This document shows positions 7,958-16,200 of a stretch of DNA of 21,282 nt, one piece after another. Below the pieces are notes generated by a model that searched no databases, had not been told where the DNA came from, and worked only from the letters and a program-made list of their open reading frames with translations. This DNA comes from Bacteroidota bacterium (GTDB taxonomy: Bacteria; Bacteroidota; Bacteroidia; Bacteroidales; Prolixibacteraceae), in NCBI GenBank assembly GCA_023488865.1, contig JAMDDG010000350.1, positions 1-21,282 on the forward strand, read 5' to 3'. The position numbers and the translations under genes are program-made. The stretch's first letter is position 1. Each line of letters opens with the position of its first letter.

Positions 7958-8404
7958 ATGAACAGTTATCGACAAATACTATATCATATCGTATTCTGCA
8001 CTTATAACCGGGATGCCACAATCCCAATTGACCAACAGGAGGCTCTGTATAAGTACATTTGGGGAATAGTTAAGAAAAGAAAGAGCATTTTATATCGAAT
8101 TAATGGGATGGAAAACCATATTCATATTTTGTCCGATTTGCATCCTACCATTGCTCTGGCGGATTTAATTAAAGAGATTAAAACAGCCTCCAATTCATGG
8201 ATGAAAGAAACCGGTAAATATCCGGAATTTACTTCCTGGTCTGAAGGTTATTGCGCGTTGACCTATGCTTTTCGTGATAAGGAAATGATAGTTAACTATA
8301 TAAAGAATCAAAAAGAACATCACAAAAAAATAACTTTTGAAGATGAATATAGAGTCTTGCTCAAAGAACATGGCGTGGAAGTTGATGAGCGATATATCTT
8401 TTGA
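7958..8404 (+). CDS. REP-associated tyrosine transposase (RAYT, IS200-like Y1 fold)
   Basis: HUH single-strand transposase of the Y1_Tnp family, related to IS200/IS605 TnpA. RAYTs bind and cut REP hairpins in single-stranded DNA and are usually domesticated single-copy genes. The chosen ATG at 7958 gives 148 residues starting MNSYRQILYHIVFCTYNRD, the usual family N terminus. The frame extends back to an ATG at 7886, but that would translate the REP hairpin, so I reject it. The HUH metal site is H54-I-H56 in MENHIHIL. The catalytic tyrosine is Y114 in the helix MIVNYIKNQKEHH, with Q118 four residues later. The conserved SWSEGYCALTYAFRD segment links the two. All key residues are intact, so it is probably active. 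It lies 187 bases after gene B and 126 before gene C, enclosed by inverted REPs, which marks it as a later insertion in the A-B-C set. Confidence 0.9.
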   Translation: MNSYRQILYHIVFCTYNRDATIPIDQQEALYKYIWGIVKKRKSILYRINGMENHIHILSDLHPTIALADLIKEIKTASNSWMKETGKYPEFTSWSEGYCALTYAFRDKEMIVNYIKNQKEHHKKITFEDEYRVLLKEHGVEVDERYIF

Positions 8405-8406
8405 CA

Positions 8407-8500
8407 CTGTAGGATAACTCCTACAGAGTTAATTTCACTATCACATTCAATACCTCCGGTTTTAACCGGAGGTTATTCACAGGAAACTCCTACGGAGTTT
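8407..8500 (-). repeat. REP element and hairpins right of the RAYT gene
   Basis: Three inverted repeats follow the transposase stop. CTGTAGGA (8407-8414) pairs with TCCTACAG (8419-8426) across a 4-base loop, starting 3 bases after the stop. CCTCCGGTT (8453-8461) pairs with AACCGGAGG (8464-8472). After TTATTCAC (8473-8480), AAACTCC (8484-8490) pairs with GGAGTTT (8494-8500) and is followed by TTTT. Hairpins two and three form a REP inverted relative to the one at 7851-7898. The T-rich end could also terminate transcription ahead of gene C. Confidence 0.7.
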
Positions 8501-8530
8501 TTTACTTAATTAAGACATATTGACCCATGA

Positions 8531-9436
8531 ATGTTTAAAAACAGCCGCCTGTCTCGTTATTGCTTTGCAATGTTGTCATTGCTTCTGGTTGTGGTACAGG
8601 GATTTGCTCAAATTGGGAACTGTTTTTCCGTTGGGGAAACGGGGCAATTTGAGGTAAAACCGGCGCCGGGGGTATCCTATTGCTGGAAAGTAACGGAAAA
8701 CGCAACACGGGATAAAGGAGCGGAAACAGACAAAGTGACCTATCTCACAAACCAGTGCAATCCCGCCATCCGTCTCAAATGGGAAAAGGCTGGCACTTAT
8801 TATATCTCTGTAACGGGTTTCAACCTAAATGGGTGTTCAAACAGGAAAGTTTTTCGGGTGAATGTCGCAGATAACCATGTCCCTGTTGCCAACGACGATT
8901 ATGTTTCTACCAACTGGTTGAGAAGTATCCGGATTGACTTGTTAAAAAATGACCATGATTTTAACCACGATTTGGATACTTCAAGCCTGAAAATTCTGAC
9001 CCAGCCAGAAAACGGGGAAGTAATTTCAGATCAGACCGGCACAATAATCTATCGGCCAATTCGCAATCGTACCGGAATTGACCGGTTTTATTACCGCATT
9101 TGCAATTCATCCAACCAGTGTGATACAGCCATGGTATCTATTGAAATGAGCGATCCGCCCCTTCACATTCCGGAAGCAATTTCCCCGAATGGGGATGGGA
9201 TAAATGATCAATATATCATCGTCGGGTTGGAGGCATATCCCAAATCATCCTTAACTATTTTCCGTCGCGACGGAGTAATGATATACCGCAACGATGACTA
9301 TCAAAATGATTGGGAAGGCTTTCAGAATGACCGAAAGAACAACCCCCGGCCTCTCCCTTCCGGAACCTACTATTACCTGCTACAATTGGGCGGTACCAAC
9401 CGGGTGATCAAAGGGTTTATTTATGTTGCAGAATAG
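8531..9436 (+). CDS. Secreted protein 'C' with type B T9SS (gliding motility-associated) C-terminal domain
   Basis: The 301-residue product has a signal peptide (about residues 1-27, ending GFAQ). Residues about 30-112 form a PKD/Ig-like domain (YCWKV... LKWEKAGTYYISVTGFNLNGC). Residues about 115-205 form a cadherin/Ig-like domain (ANDDYVSTNW... LLKNDHDFN... GTIIYRP... FYYRICNSSNQCDTA). About 211-301 is the CHU_C domain: IPEAISPNGDGINDQYII, LTIFRRDGVMIY, NDWEG, LPSGTYYYLL and a final IKGFIYVAE. CHU_C domains direct export through the type IX system with attachment at the cell surface, as known for gliding-related adhesins. All three domains align with the protein at 9960-11387, which has two more domains. 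It is third in the plus-strand set, after the RAYT insertion. Binding partner unknown; I infer it anchors A and B. Confidence 0.88.
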   Translation: MFKNSRLSRYCFAMLSLLLVVVQGFAQIGNCFSVGETGQFEVKPAPGVSYCWKVTENATRDKGAETDKVTYLTNQCNPAIRLKWEKAGTYYISVTGFNLNGCSNRKVFRVNVADNHVPVANDDYVSTNWLRSIRIDLLKNDHDFNHDLDTSSLKILTQPENGEVISDQTGTIIYRPIRNRTGIDRFYYRICNSSNQCDTAMVSIEMSDPPLHIPEAISPNGDGINDQYIIVGLEAYPKSSLTIFRRDGVMIYRNDDYQNDWEGFQNDRKNNPRPLPSGTYYYLLQLGGTNRVIKGFIYVAE

Positions 9437-9452
9437 ATCTTATCTAAATTTT

Positions 9453-9495
9453 TTGGCGTTTCCTTTGTGCTATCCGGTGTGAACTTCATGGTTAA
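9453..9495 (+). repeat. Dispersed intergenic repeat, copy 2
   Basis: TTGGCGTTTCCTTTGTG followed by GAACTTCATGGTTAA. The first word is identical over CTTGGCGTTTCCTTTG-like bases to the reverse complement of 11560-11580, and the second corresponds to CTTCGTGGTTAA at 1683-1694 with one change. It begins 17 bases after the stop of gene C. Confidence 0.55.
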
Positions 9496-9639
9496 GTATT
9501 TATATTTCAACACAATGGATTCAAGTATTTTCACGTAATACAACTTTATATTTTGTTTTTTAAAGTCCCAATGGAACTCCCTATAATCATTCGCTTGCGT
9601 GTGAAAGATTTTCTCATGGTCGTTTCATGTCGTTTAGCG

Positions 9640-9907
9640 AAACTCCTGTGGAGTTTCCTGTAAATAACCTCCGGTTTTAACCGGAGGAAGAGGATGGAAC
9701 AAATAAATCAACTCTATAGGAGTTACCTAATGTTCATCTCCCTTCTTCATTTATGGGAAACCCCGATGGGGTTTATGACCATTGTTGTGCTCATTCCCCC
9801 AGTTTCACTGGGGGTTATTCACAGAAAACTCCTAAACGGAGTTACTCCATGTAAAACGAATATTGCAGGTCGTCGTTGGTTATTTCGGCCGGACTCCTAA
9901 ACGGAGT
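9640..9907. repeat. Cluster of REP elements between the convergent genes C and C'
   Basis: Five hairpin groups are visible. A full REP at 9640-9687 has AAACTCC/GGAGTTT, linker GTAAATAA, then CCTCCGGTT/AACCGGAGG. A half element at 9710-9724 is AACTC/GAGTT. AAACCCC-GAT-GGGGTTT lies at 9758-9774. A full inverted REP at 9796-9843 has CCCCCAGT/ACTGGGGG, TTATTCAC, then AACTCC/GGAGTT. A last half element at 9893-9907 is ACTCC/GGAGT. They are the same family as those around the RAYT gene and presumably its substrates. Lying between convergent genes, they may also serve as a two-way transcription barrier. Confidence 0.75.
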
Positions 9908-9959
9908 TATCCCTGTGGTAAACCTATCATCTCTTTAAACAACATTTATTTCCTGCTAC

Positions 9960-11387
9960 CTAATACAAGAGATAGACAAACCCCTTTATATACCGGTCGG
10001 TACCTCCCAGGTGCAGTACATAATAATAAGTACCAGTTGGCAGCAAAGTCCCGTCTTTCAACGATGAATTCAGGGTACGGCCTGACCAATCGTTTTGGTA
10101 ATCGGGCGATTTATAAATCAGTTGGCCGGACCGGGTATAAATGGTCAGAGCAGAATTTTTGTAATTTTCCAACCCGCGGATGACAAAAGTCTCGTTGTGC
10201 CCATCGCCATTCGGGGAAATCGCTTCCGGTATCCATACCGGCCCGTCATAAATATCGATAGTGACCAATGCCGTATCACAAACCGCTGCAGAGTCGCAAA
10301 TCTGGTAAACAAACTGATCAATTTCGGATTTGCGGGTAGTCGGAGAATAGATAATTGTACCATCTGATTTGATAAGGGTTGTACCATATTTTGGCTCATT
10401 AACTATGGAAAGTGTTCTTTTGTCGATATCATTTCTGGAATAATAGTCATTGTTCAACACATGAATATGGATAGAATCAACCCAGGAAGTCCTGACGTAA
10501 TCCGCGTTAGCGATCAGATCGTTCATTTCGAACGGATATTTGAAGCTCTTTAGAGATTTACATCCGAATGCGTCTGTTACCTCCAATGAATAGATTCCGG
10601 CCCCTTTGATCAATGCATGGGATTTGGTTGCATCCCCAATGATTTCGCCTGTAGTGGAGGACCATTTGTATTTAAGCCCCTGACCGACAGAAGGGGCCCC
10701 GTCAATCACCATCGATCCGTCTTTATTCGGCGAGTTCGGATATTGGATCCCAACTTGGGGGGGTGGTCCAAAGGTCACCTTCACCGTATCTTTCGCGGAT
10801 ACGCCAAATTTGTTTGTGACGGTCAGCGCCACCCTGAAACTGACGGGCAGTGTTCCCGTATAGCTGGATGATAACGACAGATAGGCCTTCACACTGTTGT
10901 TTGGTGAAAGTGTACCTCCCGGATCAAGCAGGTCCCACCGATAGGTTAAACTATCCCCGAATGATTTGGAAGCGTCAAGTACATACGAACTACAAATACC
11001 AACTAATGTATCATTACCGGCAACTGCCGAAACCGGCGGTAAGGTAACTTTCACATAACCTGCCTTCATGTTTTTGCACCCATTGAAATTAAATACCGTT
11101 ACTGTGTAATAAAAGTCTCCCTCCTTTTTCCACAGTACCGGTAAAACCGGCTGGGAATTTCCCATCTGGTATTCAACTTCATTTTGGGTTGCCAAATCAG
11201 CTGGCTGAAAAGTTGGCTTGTTGTATATGCGCCAGGCATAGGTTTCACCTGCATTTCCGATGACTGCCAGACTCTTTTGCTGCCCTTCAGTAACGACAAT
11301 TCCTCCCTGTGCTACAGAATTTTCCGTAACGAACTGTGCCAATAACAGGGCAAGCAAAGCAAGTCTGAACTTGACGAAAAGCTTCAT
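9960..11387 (-). CDS. Secreted protein C' with PKD-like domains and type B T9SS C-terminal domain
   Basis: The 475-residue product starts with a signal peptide (MKLFVKFRLALLALLLAQFV, cleavage likely after SVAQ). About 27-115 is an Ig/PKD-like domain aligned with the first domain of C (VLWKKEGDFYYTVTVFNFNGC). About 117-205 and 207-292 are two PKD-like domains (LDASKSFGDSLTYRWDL; DGAPSVGQGLKYKWSS...YSLEVTDAFGC) that C lacks. About 295-382 is the cadherin/Ig-like domain shared with C (NADYVRTSWVDSIHIHVLNNDY). About 385-475 is CHU_C (IPEAISPNGDGHNETFVI, NDWSG, LPTGTYYYVLHLGGTDRYIKGF). It is thus a type IX secretion substrate delivered to the cell surface. It is third in the minus-strand set, after B', separated by 645 bases, so it may have its own promoter. 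A 16-base perfect palindrome lies 24 bases upstream of the start. Confidence 0.88.
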   Translation of the reverse strand: MKLFVKFRLALLALLLAQFVTENSVAQGGIVVTEGQQKSLAVIGNAGETYAWRIYNKPTFQPADLATQNEVEYQMGNSQPVLPVLWKKEGDFYYTVTVFNFNGCKNMKAGYVKVTLPPVSAVAGNDTLVGICSSYVLDASKSFGDSLTYRWDLLDPGGTLSPNNSVKAYLSLSSSYTGTLPVSFRVALTVTNKFGVSAKDTVKVTFGPPPQVGIQYPNSPNKDGSMVIDGAPSVGQGLKYKWSSTTGEIIGDATKSHALIKGAGIYSLEVTDAFGCKSLKSFKYPFEMNDLIANADYVRTSWVDSIHIHVLNNDYYSRNDIDKRTLSIVNEPKYGTTLIKSDGTIIYSPTTRKSEIDQFVYQICDSAAVCDTALVTIDIYDGPVWIPEAISPNGDGHNETFVIRGLENYKNSALTIYTRSGQLIYKSPDYQNDWSGRTLNSSLKDGTLLPTGTYYYVLHLGGTDRYIKGFVYLLY

Positions 11388-11410
11388 TTATTTAGCTATA
11401 CATCTATTTC

Positions 11411-11426
11411 AATAATTATAATTATT
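11411..11426. promoter_or_regulatory. Perfect 16-base palindrome AATAATTATAATTATT upstream of C'
   Basis: The sequence equals its own reverse complement over 16 bases and lies 24 bases before the C' start codon (minus strand), within the probable 5' untranslated region or promoter. It is pure A/T, so chance symmetry in an AT-rich gap is possible. An operator role is speculative. Confidence 0.25.
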
Positions 11427-11493
11427 CAACCATAATTATGAATCCGGGAACAACATCGTCTTAGTTAAGGATATTGATTCATCCCTTCGGATC

Positions 11494-11588
11494 CTTCGTG
11501 AAATCCTTTTGGCTCATTGTGGTGAAATTCAAAAACTTAACCACAAAGCCCACGAAGTATAACCCAAAGGAAACGCCAAGAATTTCGC
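11494..11588. repeat. Dispersed intergenic repeat, inverted pair (copies 3 and 4)
   Basis: The minus-oriented copy at 11537-11580 reads TTAACCACAAAG, CACGAAGT, AACCCAAAGGAAACGCCAAG and is the reverse of copies 1 and 2. Just before it, 11494-11523 has CTTCGTG ... TTGTGGT in the other orientation, so CTTCGTG (11494-11500) pairs with CACGAAG (11551-11557) and TTGTGGT (11517-11523) with ACCACAA (11540-11546). The pair could fold into a large interrupted hairpin. It lies in the C'-B' gap. Confidence 0.5.
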
Positions 11589-12032
11589 TTACGACACTGA
11601 ATCCCAAATAGTAAAATAAGTACATGACCATTCGCTCGACCTATCGAACTGATTGCTCAGAACTGATGGACAATTGAACCGCAATTTTCTATTTCCCATT
11701 TTCCATTCATACCTCTATAGTCAACTTTCCCTTATGATCCGGGATAAACCTGAAAATTCAAGCCAATACCCATTTCAAAAGCTGTCTAAATGCCGGGTTG
11801 TGCATACGCGCACGCACACCCTAAGCACCTTTTCGTACATGAACATCAAAGAAAAATTACCTATCTTACTCAATTTCAACTATTTTTATCCGTTTTTATC
11901 TCATAGGGCCCGATTTAAATTATACAATAAGTTACCTGTCGTGATTCCTTAGGATACGATTGAATATAATTTTCCCATACCTCAGAATTATTGAAGTAAT
12001 GATTTATATAAAGCTATGTATAAGATTAACTA
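11589..12032. other. Gap between C' and B' with no supported gene
   Basis: AT-rich sequence with simple words such as TTTTCTATTTCCCATTTTCC. A 99-codon open frame exists on the plus strand (11653-11952), but its product has no domain, signal or plausible composition. I see no RNA gene or clear terminator after B'. Confidence 0.5.
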
Positions 12033-13100
12033 TTAGGGCAATGTTTGTGGTACAAAAGCTCCTGTTGTAGGATCCGGAGTTACTGTAGGACGAGCATTAA
12101 GTGTTTGATCAGCGGTATCTTCATAGGGTGCTCCAGGGGCAGCACAAGTGGCATTGTCTATGTCTGCCTCGTTGTTAGCATTGACTGCTTCTACTGCCAA
12201 TGTTACTTTGTCGTCAGTCAAACCTTCGTAAAGGCCGTTGGTTACGGTTACCCTAACATAAATAGAAACCCCTTTGGAAGTATTGGGCTCGACTGTAGTC
12301 ACTGGTGTTCCAGTAAAACTTAATGGTGTTGTGGCATCAACTGCACTTTGTGCAGCGCCTAAGGCTGCAAATCCACCTGCCAAGGTTTTGTCAACCGTCC
12401 ATTCAACCAAAGCTGATTGCCCTTTGTGTAAACCTGTAAGCTTAAAGGAGGGGGTAAATGATCCAGTAAAATTTGCCGCTACTACCTCAAAATAGAGTTT
12501 ATTCACCCCATAATCATAGACCATATTAGGGGCTACAAATTTTGCGGAGAGTATGTCCGCATAACACTGTGAATCTGTCGTTCCGTAAGCCAGAGGCGTC
12601 TTATCAGTGTTTTTAAGATTCAAAATGTCTACCGTAAAAGCATTTTTAGGTAAAATCTGGTACACTTTCATGTTGTTTGAGCAGGTTGGCCCTTTGTATT
12701 CAAGTATCATAAAAAGAGGATTAGTAGTTGCATCAACCCCTTTTAGCCCTGTAGTGGTCCACGTTACCGTTGTTTTCGTGGGTGAAGTAGCGCTTGGTGC
12801 GTTAGTCATGTAGTTGGTTGCCCCGGATAGAATAGTGGTACCATCGGCTGCAATTTCAATTCCTGCTTTGCGTACCCCTGCAGAAATAAAATCTGTCGCT
12901 TTGGTAGCATACCAATAAGTAGAACCTCCTGGAGGAGCAAGTAATGCAGAATAGTCGTAAGGTCTACCGGCGATCGGGTGCAACGGATCATCGGTACAAG
13001 TAATTGGCCGCGGGAGAGATCCCGGAGTGGCATCGTTTGCAGCAAACGCAGATGTTGCCACCATCCCGGTCAGCAACACCAAAAGAATCAATTGTTTCAT
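12033..13100 (-). CDS. Secreted protein B', unrecognised family, paralogue of 6695-7771
   Basis: I cannot assign this 355-residue protein to a named family. It has a clear signal peptide (MKQLILLVLLTGMVATSAFA, cleaved about residue 20). The mature part begins with CTDDPLHPIAGRPYDYSALL, matching ADTPLHPMAGKAYSY of B. Other shared blocks are EYKG...MKVYQI--KNAFTVDI, MVYDYGVNKLYFEVVAANFTG, a VEWT strand, IYVRVTVTNGLYEGLTDDKVTLAV, and the tail NARPTVT with a terminal QTLP (SFLP in B). The sequence is rich in beta strands, Thr and Ala. There is no lipobox, CHU_C or transmembrane helix after the signal. It is second in the minus-strand set, 185 bases after A' and 645 before C'. Homology to B is evident by eye; function and mode of surface attachment are unknown. 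It is probably a structural component working with A' and C'. Confidence 0.78.
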   Translation of the reverse strand: MKQLILLVLLTGMVATSAFAANDATPGSLPRPITCTDDPLHPIAGRPYDYSALLAPPGGSTYWYATKATDFISAGVRKAGIEIAADGTTILSGATNYMTNAPSATSPTKTTVTWTTTGLKGVDATTNPLFMILEYKGPTCSNNMKVYQILPKNAFTVDILNLKNTDKTPLAYGTTDSQCYADILSAKFVAPNMVYDYGVNKLYFEVVAANFTGSFTPSFKLTGLHKGQSALVEWTVDKTLAGGFAALGAAQSAVDATTPLSFTGTPVTTVEPNTSKGVSIYVRVTVTNGLYEGLTDDKVTLAVEAVNANNEADIDNATCAAPGAPYEDTADQTLNARPTVTPDPTTGAFVPQTLP

Positions 13101-13185
13101 AAAATAAAAATTTAAGGGAGAATAAATTTTGTTAATAAAGTCCGGCTTTTAGGGCCATTTGTTTAAGATTGTGATGATTGACTTC

Positions 13186-13218
13186 TTACGAAATCAGTTC
13201 ATTCGTAAATAATTTTTT
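13186..13218. other. Hairpin with adjacent T-run between A' and B'
   Basis: TTACGAA (13186-13192) pairs with TTCGTAA (13202-13208), 9-base loop, followed on the plus strand by ATAATTTTTTTTT. It has the form of an intrinsic terminator only for plus-strand transcripts, whereas both neighbours are on the minus strand. It may therefore block antisense transcription into A', or be incidental. Confidence 0.3.
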
Positions 13219-13285
13219 TTTAATTGTCGAATGGAATTCACAGTTTCAGATTCCGGATGTTTGTGAATGTCTGAACCTGTTAGTT

Positions 13286-16200
13286 TCATTCAAAGAGTTT
13301 TCGTGTCCGGTTTTTCTCATAATTTAATTTTTTTAAGTTGGTATGGAGGATAAATTGATTGTTATTTTGATTCCGATAGGTTACAGCCGGACGCGGATGG
13401 ATCGTGATGGTTACCGCCTTATGGACCGATTCATTACCGGACGGATCGACTACCCAGTAGGTGATGGTGTGGGTCACGTCCTTAAAAGTGACGCCATCCC
13501 CCGGGAAAGTAATGTCGCTTGGATAAGCCGATGGCTGTCCGGTCCCGGAGATGGAAGGGGTTGGCGTACTACTCGAAAAATCAATTGTCCAGTGTAACTC
13601 CAATTGATTGGCCGGTGTACAATTGTCTGAAAAATTTGCCGGGTTCACATCAAGGGCAGTGCTTCCCTTTTTGAATAAGAAATAATCGGGGGCAGGATTG
13701 ATCTGCAGCAGGTTGGAGACCATTGAAGCAGAAATCATATCTTCGACACAGAAACTGAAAGGGGCAGGCGCTATTATTGCAGGAGGTTCCTTGTCGACAA
13801 CGGTGATAACCTGGCTACACTGGTCTGAACCGGCAGCATTGGTAGCCGTCCAGGTAATCGTGGTAACCCCGACATTAAAAGTGTAGGGATTGGGGGTGAT
13901 TGTCCCGGTTCCGGTAGCGGTCCCCGATGCGGGTGTAGCCCCGGACATGGACCAGGTGTAAGTGATGGGTAACCCTCCTGCCAATGTAACAGGAAATCCG
14001 GGATCTAAAGACGCAGAACATAAGCCAGGATCGTTGTTTTTTGTCATGTCCGGCTGGCATTTAATAACCGGCTTGGACAATACCGATACTGTGAAAGAAC
14101 AATTTACCGAATGACCATTTGCATCCGTCAGGGTGTATTGAATGGTTGTAATCCCCTGATTAAAGGTATAGGGAGAAGGGAAAATATTCACTCCTGTAGC
14201 GGACGAACTGCCTGTGGTAACCCCGGTCATGCTCCAGGTAAGGGTCAGTCCGGGACAATCGTCACCATACACCGGCGAAGGAACTGCCACGTTCGATGCA
14301 AATAGTTTCTCAAAATCCGCCAAAACTGAAATATTGGCCGGACAGGTCAGACTTGGGGGCTGATCTGTGATCGTCACTTTTTGTATACAAGTGGTGACAT
14401 TCCCCGAAGCATCCGTGATCGTCCAGTTAACGTTCGTTACCCCGACCGGGTAAGTCCCGGAGGCATCGTCTGTGTTATTGAAGCTATTAATGACCGTATA
14501 CCCTTCGTTACAGGGATCGCTCACAGCTGGTTTGGGGATGGTAACCACTGCCGAACACTGACCCGCATCCGCTGCCTGGGTCACGTCAGGCGGACAGCCG
14601 GAGGTCAATACCGGTTTGACCAGGTCTTTTATCCATACACTGAATGAACAAGTTGCCGTATTCCCGGCAGCATCGGCCACGGTGTAGGTTACGGTGGTGA
14701 CGCCCACGTTGAAGGTCTGGCCGCTTACTGAGTTAATTCCCGTAACAGGACTGCTCCCGGTAGTTGCGCCGCTCATCTTCCAGGTTTGGGTAACTACCTT
14801 ACAATTATCGGTCGCTGACGGATCCTGAATGGTGACATTGGCCAGCGAACAATTTCCCGGTAGGGCGGTCTGTGTCACATTGGCCGGGCAGACAAGGGTC
14901 GGATACTGTAAGTCATTGACCGTCACTTTTTGTGTACAAGTGGTGACATTTCCCGAAGCATCCGTGATCGTCCAGTTGACGGTCGTTACCCCGACCGGAT
15001 AAGTCCCGGAGGCATCGTCTGTGTTGTTGAAGCTATTGATGACCGTGTACCCTTCGTTACAGGGATCTGTCACGACTAATTTGGGGATAGTAACTACAGC
15101 AGAGCACTGACCTGCATCCGCTGGTTGAGTGACATCCGAAGGGCATCCCGAGGTCAATACCGGTTTGTTCAGATCTTTAGTCCATACACTGAATGTACAG
15201 GTTGCCGTATTCCCGGCTGCATCTGCTACGGTAGAAGTTACGGTGGTGACCCCAACATTGAACGTCAACCCGCTCAGTGGGTTTATTCCCGTTGCCAGAC
15301 TGCTCCCGGTCGTTGCGCCACTCATCGTCCACGTTTGGGTCACAATCGCGCAATTATCGGTTGCTGCCAAACCAGTAATTGTAACATTTGACAAAGAGCA
15401 ATTTCCCGGTAGGGCGGTCTGAACTACATCGGCCGGACAAGTAAGGACGGGCTTGATATCATCTTTTACCGTTACCGTCTGGGTGCAGGTCGTTTTGTTT
15501 CCGCAAGCATCGGTAGCGGTCCAGGTAATCAGGTTGGTACCTACCGGCAGTTGTGCAGGGGCATCGTTTGTGATCGTTGGTGTTGAGCAAATATCAGTAG
15601 CAGTGGCAGTTCCAAGAGTGACTCCCGAAGCATAACATTGATTTGGGTCTACATTAACGGTAATATTGGCAGGACAAAATGTAAATACCGGAGGTTGCGT
15701 GTCAATGACCGTAATTGTGGAAGTAGTACTGGTAATATTTCCACATTGATCAGCTGCCGAAAAGGTAACGTTCACAATTGTATTGCAAGCCATGGTAATC
15801 CCGGTATAATCGTTGGACGGGACAAGATTGACAACGGTACCATCAGGTTTGGTATAAGAGGCAGATGCCGTAGCTAACCAATTTGTAATTTGCTGCGGTG
15901 CAGCCGGATCTCCGCACTGTACTGATAGCGGCTGTGGTGGGGCAAAAACTGAAGGGCCAATATTATCGATAACTACATCGAAATCAAATATCGCTGTATT
16001 GCAAGCTATTCCGCTTGAAATATCTGTTACTTTTAAGGAGTAGGGCCCGGCGGCCGAAGGTTTATAGCTCGCCGATCCGGAGTATACAATTGTTCCGGTA
16101 GCGCCATGACCATTGTACCAATCGTAGGAATAGTTTGCGGCAGGAGAAACATTCGCTGTAAGGGTAGGCATATTCCCGAGGCAAACCATGGCCGGGTTTG

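Larger units (their letters stand above)
7851..8500. mobile_element. RAYT unit: tyrosine transposase gene bracketed by inverted REP pairs
   Basis: The transposase gene at 7958-8404 is enclosed by two-hairpin REP elements in opposite orientation. The left one reads AACTCC hairpin, GTGAATAA, then a CCCCCAGT hairpin. The right one reads a CCTCCGGTT hairpin, TTATTCAC, then an AAACTCC hairpin. This is the arrangement known for REP-associated tyrosine transposases and their BIMEs, which have no classical terminal inverted repeats or target duplications. The unit sits between genes B and C. Boundaries are set by the outer hairpins and are approximate. Confidence 0.7.

Noticed and set aside
9640..9907. 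CRISPR-like array
   Set aside because: The repeats alternate in orientation, vary in spacing and form REP hairpins; no regular spacers or cas genes.
9694..10183. Two overlapping plus-strand open frames between C and C'
   Set aside because: They consist largely of REP hairpins and antisense of the C' C-terminal domain.
11653..11952. 99-codon open frame on the plus strand in the C'-B' gap
   Set aside because: No domain, signal or plausible composition; lies in AT-rich low-complexity DNA.
13186..13218. Terminator for A'
   Set aside because: The T-run follows the hairpin on the plus strand only, the wrong direction for A'; kept as an unassigned hairpin.
15125..15877. Open frames antisense to the giant protein gene
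   Set aside because: They mirror the HYR repeats and recur with the 549-base duplication, as expected for shadow frames.
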